NCBI GenBank assembly: GCA_905221605.1
Contig: CAJNDS010002180.1
Location: 64,001-117,500 of the forward strand
DNA: 53,500 nt
DNA from: Symbiodinium natans
Lineage: Eukaryota > Sar > Dinophyceae > Suessiales > Symbiodiniaceae
Reading direction: 5' to 3'
In this document: positions 1 to 10,532 of the stretch, one piece after another
Layout: each line of letters starts with the position of its first letter
Numbering within the stretch: the stretch's first letter is position 1
Position numbers and translations under genes: made by a program
The notes under the pieces: model-generated
What the model was told of the DNA's origin: nothing
Database searches by the model: none
What the model saw: the letters and a program-made list of their open reading frames with translations, nothing else

Positions 1-84
1 GACCCCGCGCTTGGGAGGACATCAGGATCCATTTCCCGGAGATGGATCCTGAGGGCCTAGGCCGGAGGGTTGAACCCTAGAACA

Positions 85-157
85 GCTAACGTAGGGGTTA
101 TAAGAGGGGTACTTTAATCCCTATTAAGGACGGTTAGTATAAGGGGGAACATCCCAA
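85..157. mobile_element. Partial MITE-like element, family 2
   Basis: CTATTAAGGACGGTTAGTAT followed by AAGGGGGAACATCCCAA matches the right end of 49930-50141. The left end is not evident in the bases before it. Confidence 0.5.
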
Positions 158-187
158 AGTGGAGGCCGCTACCTGAGTTACGTGCAG

Positions 188-283
188 CCGACCTTCTTGG
201 CCTCCCAGCGCCGGATAGCCGCGGCCGCAAGCGCGGTCGCGGACGTGACGAAAGCGCTGGAATCCTTGGGCATGCGGGGGCGG
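188..283 (+). CDS. RAP gene exon 1 (of those visible)
   Basis: Open in phase 0 after acceptor ACGTGCAG. It encodes PTFLASQRRI, an alanine-rich helix and ALESLGMRGR. The donor is GC at 284. It joins in phase to the exon at 1093, giving GRAYAEVDG. Confidence 0.6.
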
Positions 284-3200
284 GCCGCGACCTCTGATTA
301 TGGGGTTCTTACGGGAGGGTTTAGGATTTAGGGTTTAGGATTTAGGAACCTCTGTGAAGGGGTATAAGGAGGGACAGACCCCTGGAAGGGATTTCTTAAT
401 CTTGTTCCCTCAGAAGAACCCCTACATGTACTTTATAAAGTCCTATTTACCTTACGTGGCCCCTAGATGGCCCCTAAATGACCCTAGGGTCCCTTAGAAG
501 TTCCCATCTTTAGTCCCTGACTCTGAAAACTTCTATATGGAGGTTCATTGGGGTACTTATGAGTAGTGTTATCAGTGGGGTAACTATGGTTATAACCCGT
601 ATTTAGGGTACTTACAAGTAGTGTTATAAGTAGGGCAACTATGTTTTTCGCCTTATTTGGGGTACTTCGAACCCTACTTCTAAGTACCCATGAACCTCCA
701 AGCAGGGTTTTGGTTGGGGATCAACCTTAAAGCTGAGCTTGCTAAGCCCTTAAACCCCTAGTCACTAGACCCGCTCGAAGCCCTTTTCTTTTGTTCTGGG
801 GGCCAGGGTTATAGCCAGGGTTGCATGAAGCTATTGCACTTGCAAGCCTACTTCTAACATCCCACCAACCTTCAAGTAGGCTTCAAGTAGCTCTAAGCCT
901 GTTGTGTATGGAGTTCTCCAAATTAGGTCCCCTTTGCGGGTCCTATTTTTCTGATGCCGTACTATCTATCCATCTATCTATCTATACATATGCACCAAAA
1001 AGGGACCCTATTTCCCCTAAACCCTAAACCCTGAACCCTAAACCCTAAACCCTAAACCCTAAACCCCAAACCCCAAACCCTGGATGACTCAGGCCTACGC
1101 AGAGGTAGACGGGTACGTGGTGGATGTCTTGGTCTCAGCCGAGGATGCCGGTTTGGCGAAGCCCGCCCCTCGACCGTGAAGGGTTCAGGGCCGAAAACTT
1201 CGGGTTTAGGGTTTAGGGTTTAGGGTTTAGGGTTTAGGGCTTAATGCTCAGGGCTTAGGGTTTAGGATGTTCCCTCCCTGTGAGTTTAGGGTCAAACCCT
1301 AAACCCTAAACCATCAACACTGAGCCCTAAGCACCGTGAAACCCTGACTGACACCCTCAACCCCAAGACCCGACGACTGCAGGGTAGGTTTTGAGGTTTT
1401 TAGACACCCTATACAATTCCTGAAAGATAATAGGGGGTTTAGGGTTTATGGTTTCGGGTTTCGGGTTTGGGGTTTAGGGTGGGATAGATGGTACCTAGTA
1501 TTCCTTCGTTCTTTGCTGAGAACCAGTAAACCCTAAACCCTAAACCCTAAACCCTAAACCCTAAACCCTAAACCCTAAACCCTAAACCCTAAACCCTAAA
1601 CCCTAAACCCTAAACCCTAAACACCAAACCCTAAACCCTAAACCCTAAACCCTAAACCCTAACCCTAAACCCTAAACCCTAAACCCTAAACCCTAAACCC
1701 TAAACCCTAAACCCTAAACCCTAAACCCTAAACCCTAAACCCTAAACCCTAAACCCAAACCCTAAACCCAGCAAGGTGGCCATCCAGTATCACAGCGCCC
1801 CCCGCACCCTGCACCAGCTCACTGGGGATCCTCTGGGCCAGACGATGATGAAGCAGCTTCTTGACCATTCTGCGTATATCCCCCTTGGGAATGAGTTTTT
1901 CTTTGATTCATTTTTTTAAATTTTTGTTTTTTATAAAACCCAAGATTCTCAGGGGAGTATAACATTTCTCTTAGCACCATTGGGAATCATGTTGGTAAAA
2001 AAACTCCGGGGATGTTAACAATCTAGTCTTATTGAGAGTATATATATATATGTATACATATGCACATAGAGATAAAGATAGAGGCGTTTATTAAGGGTTG
2101 AGGGAGTACTGCTTGTTGTTTAGCAAGCTCTGAAGCATCCTCCTTTGAATCCTGAAGCCCTGAAACCCCCTAAGCCGTGAAGCCCCTAAGCCTTCGGCAG
2201 GTGCAGGGTTCTAGCCGACCTGAGGTCAGATGAGGTTTTCCCATGAAGACGGTTTAGGGTTTAGGGTTTAGGGTTTTAGGGCTTAAACCGGTTTAGGGTT
2301 TAGGGCTTAGTGTGATGTTCAGGGTTGACGGCTTAGGTCTGTAACGCCAAAACTCTTAAAAGTTCCCTCTAAACCCTAAACTAAACCGAAAAAACCCTCC
2401 CAACCCGAAACCCCAAACCCTGCACCCCAAACCCTAAACCCTAAACTCCGAACCCTGAAAATGCCTTGACCGTAAACTCTAAACCCCAAACTCTCCAGAC
2501 CCGAAAGCAAATAGTAGAACACTGCAAGAAACCCGAAACCCGAAACCCCAAACCCCAAACCCGAAACCCCAAACCCTCCAAACCCTAAACCCTAAACCCT
2601 TAACCCCAAACCCTAGACCCTAAACCCCAGACCCCCTAAACCCTAAACCCTAAACCCTTAACCCCAAACCCTAAACCCCAAACCCTAAACCCCCAACCCC
2701 AAACCCCAAACCCCCTAAACCCGAAACCCCCAAAAGCTGCAAGGAGATATCTCCGCGCCTGCGGCTTCGGCGTCGTGAACCTGCTCGACCGCTCCTTTGA
2801 GGCGCTGGAGGAAGAGGAGCGCGCCTTGGAGCGATATGGGGTTTAGGGTTTAGGGTTTGGGGTTTAGGGTTTGGGGTTTGGGGTTTGGGGTTTAGGGTTT
2901 AGGGTTTTAGGGTTTTAGGGTTTTAGGGTTTTAGGGTTTTAGGGTTTTAGGGTTTTAGGGTTTTAGGGTTTTAGGGTTTTAGGGTTTTAGGGGTTTAGGG
3001 TTTTATGGTTTGGGGTTTAGGGTTTAGAGGGTTGCAAGGTGTTCCTGGGGTTTTAGAGCGATTTAAGGGGTTGTATCGGGTTGTGACAGGCTTTATGGGG
3101 TTTATGTTGCTTTAAAGGGTTTAGAGAGGATTTCTAGGGTCTAAAGGGTTTTATGGTCCTTGTATTCGATTCTTAGGGGCTTTGTGGGGCTCTTACAGGG

Positions 3201-3877
3201 TCTTGTGGTCCGCTTCGTTCGGTCCATGGCTGATATTTGGAGGCTTCTGAAACTGTATGATTTTTATAGGGAATCAACCCTAAACCCTAAACCCTAAACC
3301 CTAAACCCTAAACCCTAAACCCTAAACCCTAAACCCTAAACCCTAAACCCTAAACCCTAAACCCTAAACCCTAAACCCTAAACCCTAAACCCTAAACCCT
3401 AAACCCTAAACCCTCAACCCTAAACCCTAAACCCCAAACCCTAAACCCTAAACCCTAAACCCCCTAAACCCTAAACCATTGGTGTGGGGTTTAGGAGGCT
3501 TCTATCGTGTAGCATTGTAGCACATCTCGACGTGCAAAGTTGCAGTGTAATTGTCCTGGCCATGCCAAGAGCACTGCTTGTAGCCCGACGTTTGCGAAAG
3601 CGTCAGCTTCGCAGTTTTTTATTGTTGCTTATTAGCACTGCCACTACTACCTCTTCACTCCCCACTCAACCCGAAACCCTGCACAGCAGACCCGAAAACC
3701 CGAAAGCCCGAAAACCCGAAAACCCTAAACTCTAAACCCTAAACCCCAAACCCTAAACCCTAAACCCTACTCCCTGTGCCACCCAGGCATCCAGGATCTC
3801 AGCACCAAACTCCAGCAAGCGCAGCGCCAGCCCACCGGCCGGAGCTATGTTGGAGCGGAGCAAACGAAGTGGCGGGC
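188..3877 (+). CDS. RAP-domain protein gene (five short exons seen)
   Basis: Five GC-rich islands at 188-283, 1093-1146, 1776-1855, 2744-2832 and 3787-3877 join in one reading frame with GC, GC, GC and GA donors and AG|G acceptors. The joined product has the order of a RAP domain: an ALESLGMRGR helix, EVDGYVVDVLV, then VAIQYHSAP (the position of the usual A-[IV]-E-[VF]-D-G-P strand), GQTMMKQ and RYLRACGFGVVNL (the usual G-x-T-x-x-K-x-R-x-L-x-x-x-G-x-x-V-V), then an acidic helix. RAP proteins are mostly organelle-targeted RNA-binding proteins acting in RNA processing or translation, and are abundant in alveolates. The conserved acidic residue in the central strand appears replaced (AIQYHSAP). 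No start codon is visible, so the gene probably begins upstream of the window. Domain call is from motif order, not a search; fairly confident. Confidence 0.7.
350..505. mobile_element. MITE-like repeat family 3, copy 1
   Basis: Starts GGGGTATAAGGAGGGAC and shares an ordered series of motifs (aaggaggga, gaaggga, ttaatctt, tataaagtcc, agggtccctta) with 44938-45088 and, inverted, with 42115-42270. No coding potential; non-autonomous element inferred from recurrence. Confidence 0.45.
539..699. mobile_element. MITE-like element, family 1 (GGAGGTTCAT ends)
   Basis: Ends are inverted: GGAGGTTCATTGGGGTACTT at the left and AAGTACCCATGAACCTCC at the right. The interior repeats a GTACTTA(T/C)-AGTAGTGTTAT motif twice. 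Related copies lie at 10044, 14934 and 37341. Confidence 0.55.
1093..1146 (+). CDS. RAP gene exon 2
   Basis: Acceptor GACTCAG|G. Encodes AYAEVDGYVVDVLVSAED and ends at a GC donor (GAT|GCCGG). Phase 0 at both ends. A GT donor four bases downstream (GCCG|GTTTGG) is possible but breaks the frame. Confidence 0.6.
1528..1770 (+). repeat. Telomere-like (CCCTAAA)n array
   Basis: Over 30 near-perfect CCCTAAA units with occasional variants (CACCAAA, CCCTAA, CCCAAA), ending just upstream of the RAP exon at 1776. Unique sequence lies on both sides, so it is interstitial. Confidence 0.95.
1776..1855 (+). CDS. RAP gene exon 3
   Basis: Acceptor CAGCAAG|G directly after a long CCCTAAA array. Encodes VAIQYHSAPRTLHQLTG followed by PLGQTMMK, and ends in phase 2 at a GC donor (AAGCA|GCTTC). 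Confidence 0.65.
2744..2832 (+). CDS. RAP gene exon 4
   Basis: Acceptor CTGCAAG|G. One base completes the Gln codon of the previous exon, then RYLRACGFGVVNLLDR and an acidic helix (EALEEEERALER). Donor GA at 2833, or GT eight bases later within GGGTTTAG. A TTTAGGG array begins immediately afterwards. Confidence 0.65.
2838..3024 (+). repeat. TTTAGGG / TTTTAGGG array
   Basis: TTTAGGG and TTTGGGG units pass into about a dozen 8-base TTTTAGGG units (about 2889-2990). Begins right at the 3' end of the RAP exon 4. Confidence 0.9.
3282..3478 (+). repeat. (CCCTAAA)n array
   Basis: About 27 CCCTAAA units with a few CCCCAAA and CCCTCAA variants. Confidence 0.95.
3787..3877 (+). CDS. RAP gene exon 5 (candidate)
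   Basis: Acceptor GCCACCCAG|G preceded by CCCTAAA repeats. Encodes IQDLSTKLQQAQRQPTGRS and YVGAEQTKWRA. Donor GC|GTTTAGGG is made by the telomere-like repeat itself. The minus strand is also open here, but the plus reading joins in phase with exon 4. Confidence 0.5.
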
Positions 3878-5800
3878 GTTTAGGGTTTAGGGTTTGGGGC
3901 CTAGGGTTTAGGGTGAATTCTCTATATAATCCTTGTAAAGCCATAAGAACCCAATTCTTATTGGGCCCCCAAACCTGGATTGGGGTGTAGATACAGGGTC
4001 CAGGGTTGATGTCTTTGAGGCTTCAGGGTTTCGGGGTTGAGGCTGTGAAAGGTGTAGGTGCAGGGTTCAGGCTTAGGCTTGAGGGTTTAGGGTTTAGGGT
4101 TCAGGGTTTAGGGTTTGGGGTTTAGGGTTTAGGGTTTAGGGTTTGGGGTTTGGGGTTTGGGGTTTGGGGTTTGAGGTAGCTAGGATTGCGGGGTTCAGTG
4201 GGCTGAGGATGACGAAAAGGGGATTGTTCCACATGAGGCCATTTTTTTTCTTCTACTCTCTGAGAAGAGTCAAGCCATACCAGGTATAAGCTGCCCAAAT
4301 TAGGGTTTAGGGTTTTAGGTTTAGGGTTTAGGGTTTAGGGTTCCCAGTCTAGCTAAACCCTAACCCCCCAACCCCCAAAACCCCAAACCCTACAGTAGTT
4401 TTGAAGGCTCATTGTCGTTATGCCTTGAACCCCGAACCAGAGCTTAAACCCTAGTAGTTTCGAGGGCTCAGGATCTTCGTGCCACCCGCCCAACCCCCAA
4501 ACCTTGAAACTCCTGAAACTCATGAAGCCCTAAACCCTAAAACCCCCAGGCTCCGGAACCCTCAAGCCCAAAACGCAGAGTCCCCAAGCCCTACACTCCT
4601 CAACCCGTTAGCCCTCAACCCTGAACCACAGGGCGTGGGCCAGGAAGAAGAAGAAGAAGAAGCCTGAATCCTCCCCCCCCCCCAAAAAAAAAGAAAAAAC
4701 AACAACAGCAACAACCCAAAACACCCTAAAACCCAGGAGCACTTAGTTGTTGTTTTTCAGGTTAAGGGTTTAAGGTGCAGAGTGTTTTTTGGGTCTTCGA
4801 GGGTTTATGTGGTGGTTTCGAGGGCTTGATCGGCTCTAAGCCCAATTCCACCCTAAGAATTGAAAACCCTCTTAATTAGGGTTTAGGGTTTGGGGTTTAG
4901 GGTTTGGGGTTTAGGGTTTGGGGTTTAGGGTCAGGGTTTAGGGTTAAGGGTTAAGCCCCATAATTCCTATTCGCCCTACAAGGCCCAGAAAGCCGCATCA
5001 GCGCTTCATACAGTAAGCCCCGTAAACCCTAGTGGCCTCATAAACCCTGTGAGAGCATTACTAAATACCAAACACACCCTGACGAGACCCAATGCTGCCC
5101 GAAGTAAACCCTAAGCACACTAAACAGACTGAATAGCTTGGTTTAGGGCACAGGGTACACAACAAGATGGCTGATGCGACAACCCTAAAGCCTAAACCCT
5201 AAACCCCTAAACCCTGCTGGCTATACTGGGCAAGCCACATGCTCGCTTAGATGTTGGTTGAGGCGGCTGTGACACCCTAAGCCCTAAACCTTAAACTCAA
5301 AACCCTAAACCCTAAACACAACATTGTGCTGGCATATCGACCCTGAACCCTAAACCCTGAACCCTAAACCCCAAACCCTAAACCCTAAACACAGGAGGCC
5401 CTTACACGGCGAAGAGTTCAAACAACCGGAGGCCATCAAGCCCCAATGCCCGTGCCATCTTCAAACCTCGAGCTCCTCAGGCCGAAGCCCGAAGCCCTGA
5501 ACTCTCGTAAGCCCCAAGCCCTAAACCCCTAAACCCTAAACCCTAAACCCTAAACCCTAAACCCCTAAGCCCCTGAACCCTTAAAGCCCCGACAAACAAA
5601 GCCTCCAGAGAGCCCTACAAAGCCCCTAAACCCTAAACCCTAAACCCCAAACCCCAAACCCTAAACCCTAAACCCTAAACCCTAAACCCTAAACCCTAAA
5701 CCCTAAACCCTAAACCCTAAACTCTAAACCCTAAACCCTAAACCCTAAACCCTAAACCCTAAACCCTGAACCCTAAACCCTAAACCCCCCAAACAAAGAG
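3878..5800 (+). other. Repeat-rich intergenic or intronic stretch
   Basis: TTTAGGG blocks (4083-4172, 4300-4350, 4880-4945) and CCCTAAA blocks (5180-5220, 5335-5395, 5518-5790). The segment 4209-4310 is open and could encode AEDDEKGIVPHEAIFF up to an in-frame TAG; it may be a terminal exon, but support is weak. Confidence 0.4.
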
Positions 5801-5901
5801 CCCATGCTCGCGCGCCTGGCGCTGGCCCTGGCTCCCTGGACTCCCGCCTCGCAGCGGGAGCCCTGTGAGCCGCGGGAGGCGCTCCAGGCCAGCCCTGCGG
5901 G
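5801..5901 (+). CDS. Exon-like island, unassigned
   Basis: A 101-base GC-rich island between CCCTAAA (left) and TTTGGGG/TTTAGGG (right), acceptor CAAAGAG|C, donor GG|GTTTGGGG. Encodes PMLARLALALAPWTP followed by a Glu/Pro/Ala-rich tail. No family recognised. Confidence 0.4.
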
Positions 5902-6517
5902 GTTTGGGGTTTAGGGTTTAGGGTTTAGGGTTTAGGGCTTAGGGTTTAGGGCTTGGGGTTTGGGGTTTGGGGTTTAGGGTTTGGGGTTTGGGGTTTAGGG
6001 TTTGGGGTTTGGGGTTGAGGAGCTTAGGAAACTTTAGGAAGGTTAGGAGGTTTGGGGAGGTTAGAGGTCAGGAAGTTTGGGGGTTTGTTGGGTTTTAGGA
6101 AGTTTGAGGGTTGAGGATGTAGGCGTCTCCTTGAAGATTTATGGGGAGTTTAGGGTTTAGCGTTTAGGTAGTGACTGACAAGTAGGGTCTAGGGTTTAGG
6201 GAGCTACTTGAGAGGATTCACGAGTCTTTTTTGGTAGGGAAAGAAGTATCCCTCCGCTCCCCCACCCACACACACCGAAACTTCTACCTACTGACAGCTG
6301 AGGAACAGGGAACTGAAACGCCCCTGAAAGCCAGCCAGGGCACCCCAAAAGAGATTGTAAAATCCTAGATCTCCGAAACCCCTAAACCCTAAACCCTAAA
6401 CCCCAAGCCCTAAACCCCTTAACCCTTAACCCCTTAACCCCTTAACCTCTTCACTCCTAAACCCTGACAAGGCTTGCGGCTTGTGGCGCTTAGGACCTTC
6501 ATTCTGATTGCCCAAAG

Positions 6518-6598
6518 GCCATCCAGCAAGTCCGCAATGTTACTGCGCCGTGGTTCTGCGACGTCTGTGCAAAGAAGCACGGTGGTCGCTTGTTCTGC
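6518..6598 (+). CDS. Exon-like island with a CxxC motif
   Basis: Acceptor TTGCCCAAAG|G, donor TGC|GTGGGA. Encodes AIQQVRNVTAPWFCDVCAKK then HGGRLFC, which contains C-x2-C and further Cys/His residues reminiscent of half a zinc-binding module. Host gene uncertain. Confidence 0.5.
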
Positions 6599-6829
6599 GT
6601 GGGATTTGGGAATTTGGGTCAGGGTTTGAGGTACACGGCCTGTGTGTAAAGTTCACAAGGTCTTGAAACCTAACCTCTAAACTACATGTGGTTCAGCATC
6701 ATCTTGTGCTTCCTCGTGGTCGCTCATAGGGTTCACTCTGTGAAGGCTGCAAATTGGTTCGATAGTTTTTGCGGCAATGCGGTAGTTGAGAGGCTACGTC
6801 TATCGCTCTAACCATGCACGCCCAAAGAA

Positions 6830-7294
6830 ATGCAACCTCCACCCCATTGCAACCCACCATTTCTAAATGAATCATTTCAGAGACCCGAGCATTTACTTGT
6901 GCTTCAGGGCGTAAGAGGTGAGTGGGTGAGTTTCCATGAAGGGTGGTACTGCCTATGTCCCGTGCTGTGCTCCCATGGCTCTGCCTATACCCTCAACCGC
7001 AGCTCGAAGGGACACCGGTTCCCCATGCGAGCCCTTGTAGTTCAGACGGGATGTGCAGAGGCTCGCAAAGCAGTTGTTGCGGCTGCTTCCCTGGCTACGT
7101 GGCCATACTGGCAAACCTGCAGATGCAGCTGTGGAATTTCCGGGTGCACCATGGACAGTTTCAGGGTAGGACTTCAAGCAAGAACTGGTTTGGGCAGGAC
7201 TGTGTTGCATTTTACCTATGCTCACCACTCTTCACATAGGGAACCATACATACACTCATCAAAAACAAGAATTGTGAACCCTACTTCAATATGA
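6830..7294 (+). CDS. Unrecognised 154-codon ORF
   Basis: A stretch free of telomere repeats with an ORF of 154 codons, rich in Cys, Trp and His. It overlaps open frames on both strands (98 and 91 codons), has no recognisable domain and no exon-like boundaries. Possibly chance or an old coding relic. Confidence 0.2.
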   Translation: MQPPPHCNPPFLNESFQRPEHLLVLQGVRGEWVSFHEGWYCLCPVLCSHGSAYTLNRSSKGHRFPMRALVVQTGCAEARKAVVAAASLATWPYWQTCRCSCGISGCTMDSFRVGLQARTGLGRTVLHFTYAHHSSHREPYIHSSKTRIVNPTSI

Positions 7295-7460
7295 TCCGTA
7301 CGTAGGCTCCATGTAACGTATGTGTCCTCGAACCCTTGTCGCGGTAGGGCCTCAGACAGGTGCCTAAACCCCAAACTCTCAGCCCTCAACCCCCTCAAAC
7401 CCCAAGCCGTAAACCGCAAATGCTAAACCCCAAACCCAAAATCCCAAAAAGCCCCGGCAG

Positions 7461-7539
7461 GCGTTCCGGCAAGCAGATGCGAAGGCGTTGTCGAATGCCA
7501 CGGAGGCGATGTGGAGATACCGCCTCAAGCTGTGCCTCG
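7461..7539 (+). CDS. Exon-like island, unassigned
   Basis: Acceptor CCCCGGCAG|G, GC donor at 7540. Encodes an amphipathic helix AFRQADAKALSNATEAMWRY and then RLKLCL. Ends in phase 1 and joins in phase with the island at 7800. Confidence 0.5.
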
Positions 7540-7799
7540 GCTGGGTTTTAGGGGTTTAGTAGGGTTTAGGGTTTAGGGTTTAGGGTTTAGGGTTTAGGGT
7601 TTAGGGTTTAGGGATTGGGATTCAGGGTTCAGGGTTTAGGCTTCAGGGTTCAGGGCCCCTCAACCCCGAGGGAGTTCTAAGCCCGAAAGCCTTCATGAGC
7701 CCCAAACCTTTACACCGTCAACCCTGAACCCTAAACCCTAAGCCCGAAACCCTAAACCCTAAACCCTAAACCCTAAACCCTAAACATGGCTCCTTGCAG

Positions 7800-7854
7800 G
7801 CGCCCCGGCAAAGACTCTGCCTTGGCCCGAGCAGCCTTTCGCGAAAGGCTCCTT
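7800..7854 (+). CDS. Exon-like island, unassigned
   Basis: Acceptor CTCCTTGCAG|G after a CCCTAAA array. In the phase set by the preceding island it reads APAKTLPWPEQPFAKGSL. Another open frame reads KDSALARAAFRERLL, so the frame is not certain. Confidence 0.4.
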
Positions 7855-9149
7855 GGGCTTAGGGGCTTCGGGTTTGGGGTTTGGGGTTCAGGGCTAGGGT
7901 TTAGGGTTTAGGGCTAGGGCTTAGGGTGGGTTGGGTCGTTGTCCTTGGTGTTATTTTGCTGCCGGGGTTGAGGTTTTGTTTGCGCTTTTGGGGGTTCAGG
8001 GGTGGTTTGAAGGGTTTAGGGCATGAGGGGTTTGGGGTTTTGAGGTTTAGGGTGCTAGATTCAGGGCTTCGGGGTTTAAGGTTGGAGTCTTGGGGTGGGG
8101 GGGGGGGGGGGGGTAGGGATTCAGGGTGCGTTAGAGTTTGAGGTGCCTTGTTTTTTGGGTCTAGCGGAGTGCATGCATTTTCTATCACGGGGGAGTGGGG
8201 TTGGCAACGTCAACCACAGCTTTCAAGCCTCTATCCAAGCCTCTAGCCAAATCTGCAGAGACCAAAGGACCACCAAGACAAGGATTGGGGCCCTCAAATG
8301 GGGCGTCGTGTTAAGGACTCTGTTTCGGGGGGGTTTTTGGAGGTTTTTGGAGGGAAGGTCCTTATAGGCGCAGCAAGGCCATAGAGGGTCCATAGCTGTC
8401 GGAGGGGGGTGTCCAGAGCAGTAGAAAGATGGAGCCCATGGGTGGTTCGTTGAGGGTTTCGGGTTTAGGGTGTAGGGTTTAGGGTTAGGGTTTCGGGTTT
8501 AGGGTTTAGGGTTTAGGGTTTAGGGTTTAGGGTTTAGGGCCCTTTGCGGTCAGGACAGGGATGAAGGAGGTGGGTTCCTTGTTCTCAAATGCTTTCGGCC
8601 TCGCGGGATGTTGGCACATCGTTCTTGTGCTGCGCATAATGGGCTTTTGGGCCCTAAAATCAATAATATTGCAAGTAGCCCTTTAAAGTACTATCACTAA
8701 TCTATTTCCAGTATTAATAGTGGGAGGGAGGGGGGGGGGGGGGCAGATGGTGCATCTGGCCAGGTTCGGCACTGCCCAGGGCATCTGGGCTTTGATTGGA
8801 AGGGTTTAGGGTTTAGGGGTTGGGTTTAAGGTTTAGGGTTGAGGGCTTAGGGTTTAGGGTCTAGGGTTTAGGGTCTCATATTGAGAGTGTTTCTGTGGGT
8901 TGTAAAGTTCGGAGGGTTATTAAGGTCTTTGGGGTTCAGTGTGGTCTCTATATTGGGGTTGTCGCAAAAGCATTCCTTGGTCTAAGCCCTACTTAGCCTT
9001 AAGCCCCAAACCCCGAAGCCCCTGGTTCTTAGTCGGGAATGAGGGAATGTGGGCCCTATGCATACCCTTCAAGGGACTACATAATGAGGGCATTCATTCC
9101 CTCATTCCCTACAAAAAAACAGTAAGCCCGTCAACCCTGCTGAGCCGAG

Positions 9150-9280
9150 ATTACCTGACCTGGAAGGGGCGACGCGCCCTGTGCTTTCTGGACGAGACAT
9201 GCCTCGAGCAACCCGAGGCCCATGCGCTCGACATCGCGCGCCGACCTCAGCTCCAGCGGCTTCGACAGGGGTTGCCCAGG
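9150..9280 (+). CDS. Exon-like island, unassigned
   Basis: Encodes DYLTWKGRRALCFLDETCLE followed by an Arg/Leu-rich helix, ending at CCCAGG|GTTTCC. Directly followed by C-rich CCCCAAA/CCCTAAA repeats. Good protein-like composition; could belong to the RAP gene or to the next gene. Confidence 0.5.
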
Positions 9281-9297
9281 GTTTCCTCCCCCCCCCC

Positions 9298-9533
9298 CCC
9301 AAACCCCAAACCCCAAACCCCAAACCCCAAACCCCAAACCCTAAACCCTAAACCCTAAACCCTAAACCCTAAACCCTAAACCCTAAACCCTAAACCCTAA
9401 ACCCTAAACCCTAACCATAAACCCTAAACCCTAAACCCTAAACCCTAAACCCTAAACCCTAAACCCTAAACCCTAAACCCTAAACCCTAAACCCTAAACC
9501 CTAAATCCTAAACCCTAACCCTAAACCCTAAAC
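9298..9533 (+). repeat. (CCCCAAA)n passing into (CCCTAAA)n
   Basis: Six CCCCAAA units then about 27 CCCTAAA units. Confidence 0.95.
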
Positions 9534-9645
9534 ATCTCAAGGAATCTTCCGCAAGCTATGTTCACAAATACACATAATGTTGGGTGCTCATTAGTGTTAA
9601 CCCCCCCAAAACAAAATGATCCCCCCTCCCAACATAGTGTGGGCG

Positions 9646-9676
9646 TTTTTTTTTTTTTTTTTTTTGGGGGGGGGGG
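9646..9676 (+). repeat. T20 G11 homopolymer junction
   Basis: Twenty T followed directly by eleven G. The same T-then-G (or C-then-A) polarity recurs at 15228, 4673, 38996 and 40786. Confidence 0.9.
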
Positions 9677-10043
9677 TCTGGTAAAAATGGGATTCGTTTA
9701 TATGAGTTCAAAAGGGGTCCATACGGTTTTAAAAGTGATGAGTTTATATGAGTTCAACAGGGGTCCATAAGATTTTGAAGGTGATGTGTCTACATGAATT
9801 TCAAAGGGAAGCCTCGCGGAAATTTCGCATCGCTCGTTTTGTCACAATTCAGGGGGTTTCCTCAAATTGATCCCGCTGAATAGTTTCCGGACTTTTTGTT
9901 TTGCATGTCCGAGAGACGGCACGAATCAGGATACCACACTACACTGTATGCCCTATAGTAGGGAGTGTCTCACATCTGCAGCATGGACGGGAGCTTGATT
10001 CTGGGCCCTTTTCGGGCCCCTGCTCTGGCGCAGTCCTTGCTTT

Positions 10044-10180
10044 GGAGGTTCAGGCTACTTAGTAACCCAATGAGAACTGTACAAGCAACCCAATCATCAC
10101 CCTATTGGGGTACTTTAAGGGGCTTACATGTGGGTTAGAGCTACACTTTTATAATGGGTTACTAAGTACCCGGAACCTCC
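10044..10180. mobile_element. MITE-like element, family 1
   Basis: Inverted ends: GGAGGTTCAGGCTACTTAGT at the left and ACTAAGTACCCGGAACCTCC at the right, with about 26 bases of terminal pairing including TAACCCA/TGGGTTA. No ORF. Confidence 0.6.
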
Positions 10181-10417
10181 AAAGTAGGGTTTCAGGCCTT
10201 CGGCCTCCTCATCCCGCTGCCCAGGATCGACCTTCTTACCATCTTCAGGCTGACGCAAACCGTCCCCAGTTACAAGCTGCAGGTGGAGAATCACAACGTT
10301 TCTTTGTCATAGTGCGGGTAGCAGTGTGTGGGTAACATGTTGCATTTTTCAGGGTACTGAAGCTGAAATAAAGGAGTTGTAGTTTAGGCTTTTGATACGA
10401 TCCCAACCATGAACTAG

Positions 10418-10532
10418 GTTTGCCTCCTGGACATCTGGGCCGGAAAGTGCGAGAAGAGCAACCTGCCCATCTTCGAGCACTTTCCGGCTGTACAGGGGCC
10501 ATCGCTCGAGGGCTACACCCTCGACTTCCTCG
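10418..10532 (+). CDS. FkbM-like gene exon (upstream region)
   Basis: Acceptor GAACTAG|G. Encodes [19 protein letters not shown] then EHFPAVQG and GYTLDFL, ending in phase 1 at a GA donor. Completed by the next exon to give FLGVTEP. Confidence 0.6.

Larger units (their letters stand above)
284..1092 (+). other. Intron with small inverted-repeat elements
   Basis: No gene seen. Holds short TTTAGGG runs, a 345-505 repeat element, a 539-699 inverted-repeat element, a TCTATCTA microsatellite near 970 and a CCCTAAA run at 1018-1080. Confidence 0.6.

Noticed and set aside
2376-2558. Many ORFs with [11 protein letters not shown] or [11 protein letters not shown] strings
   Set aside because: They are translations of TTTAGGG/CCCTAAA variant repeats.
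3753-3944. Minus-strand exon PPLRLLRSNIAPAG
   Set aside because: The plus-strand reading of the same island joins in frame with the RAP exon upstream and has AG|G and GT signals.
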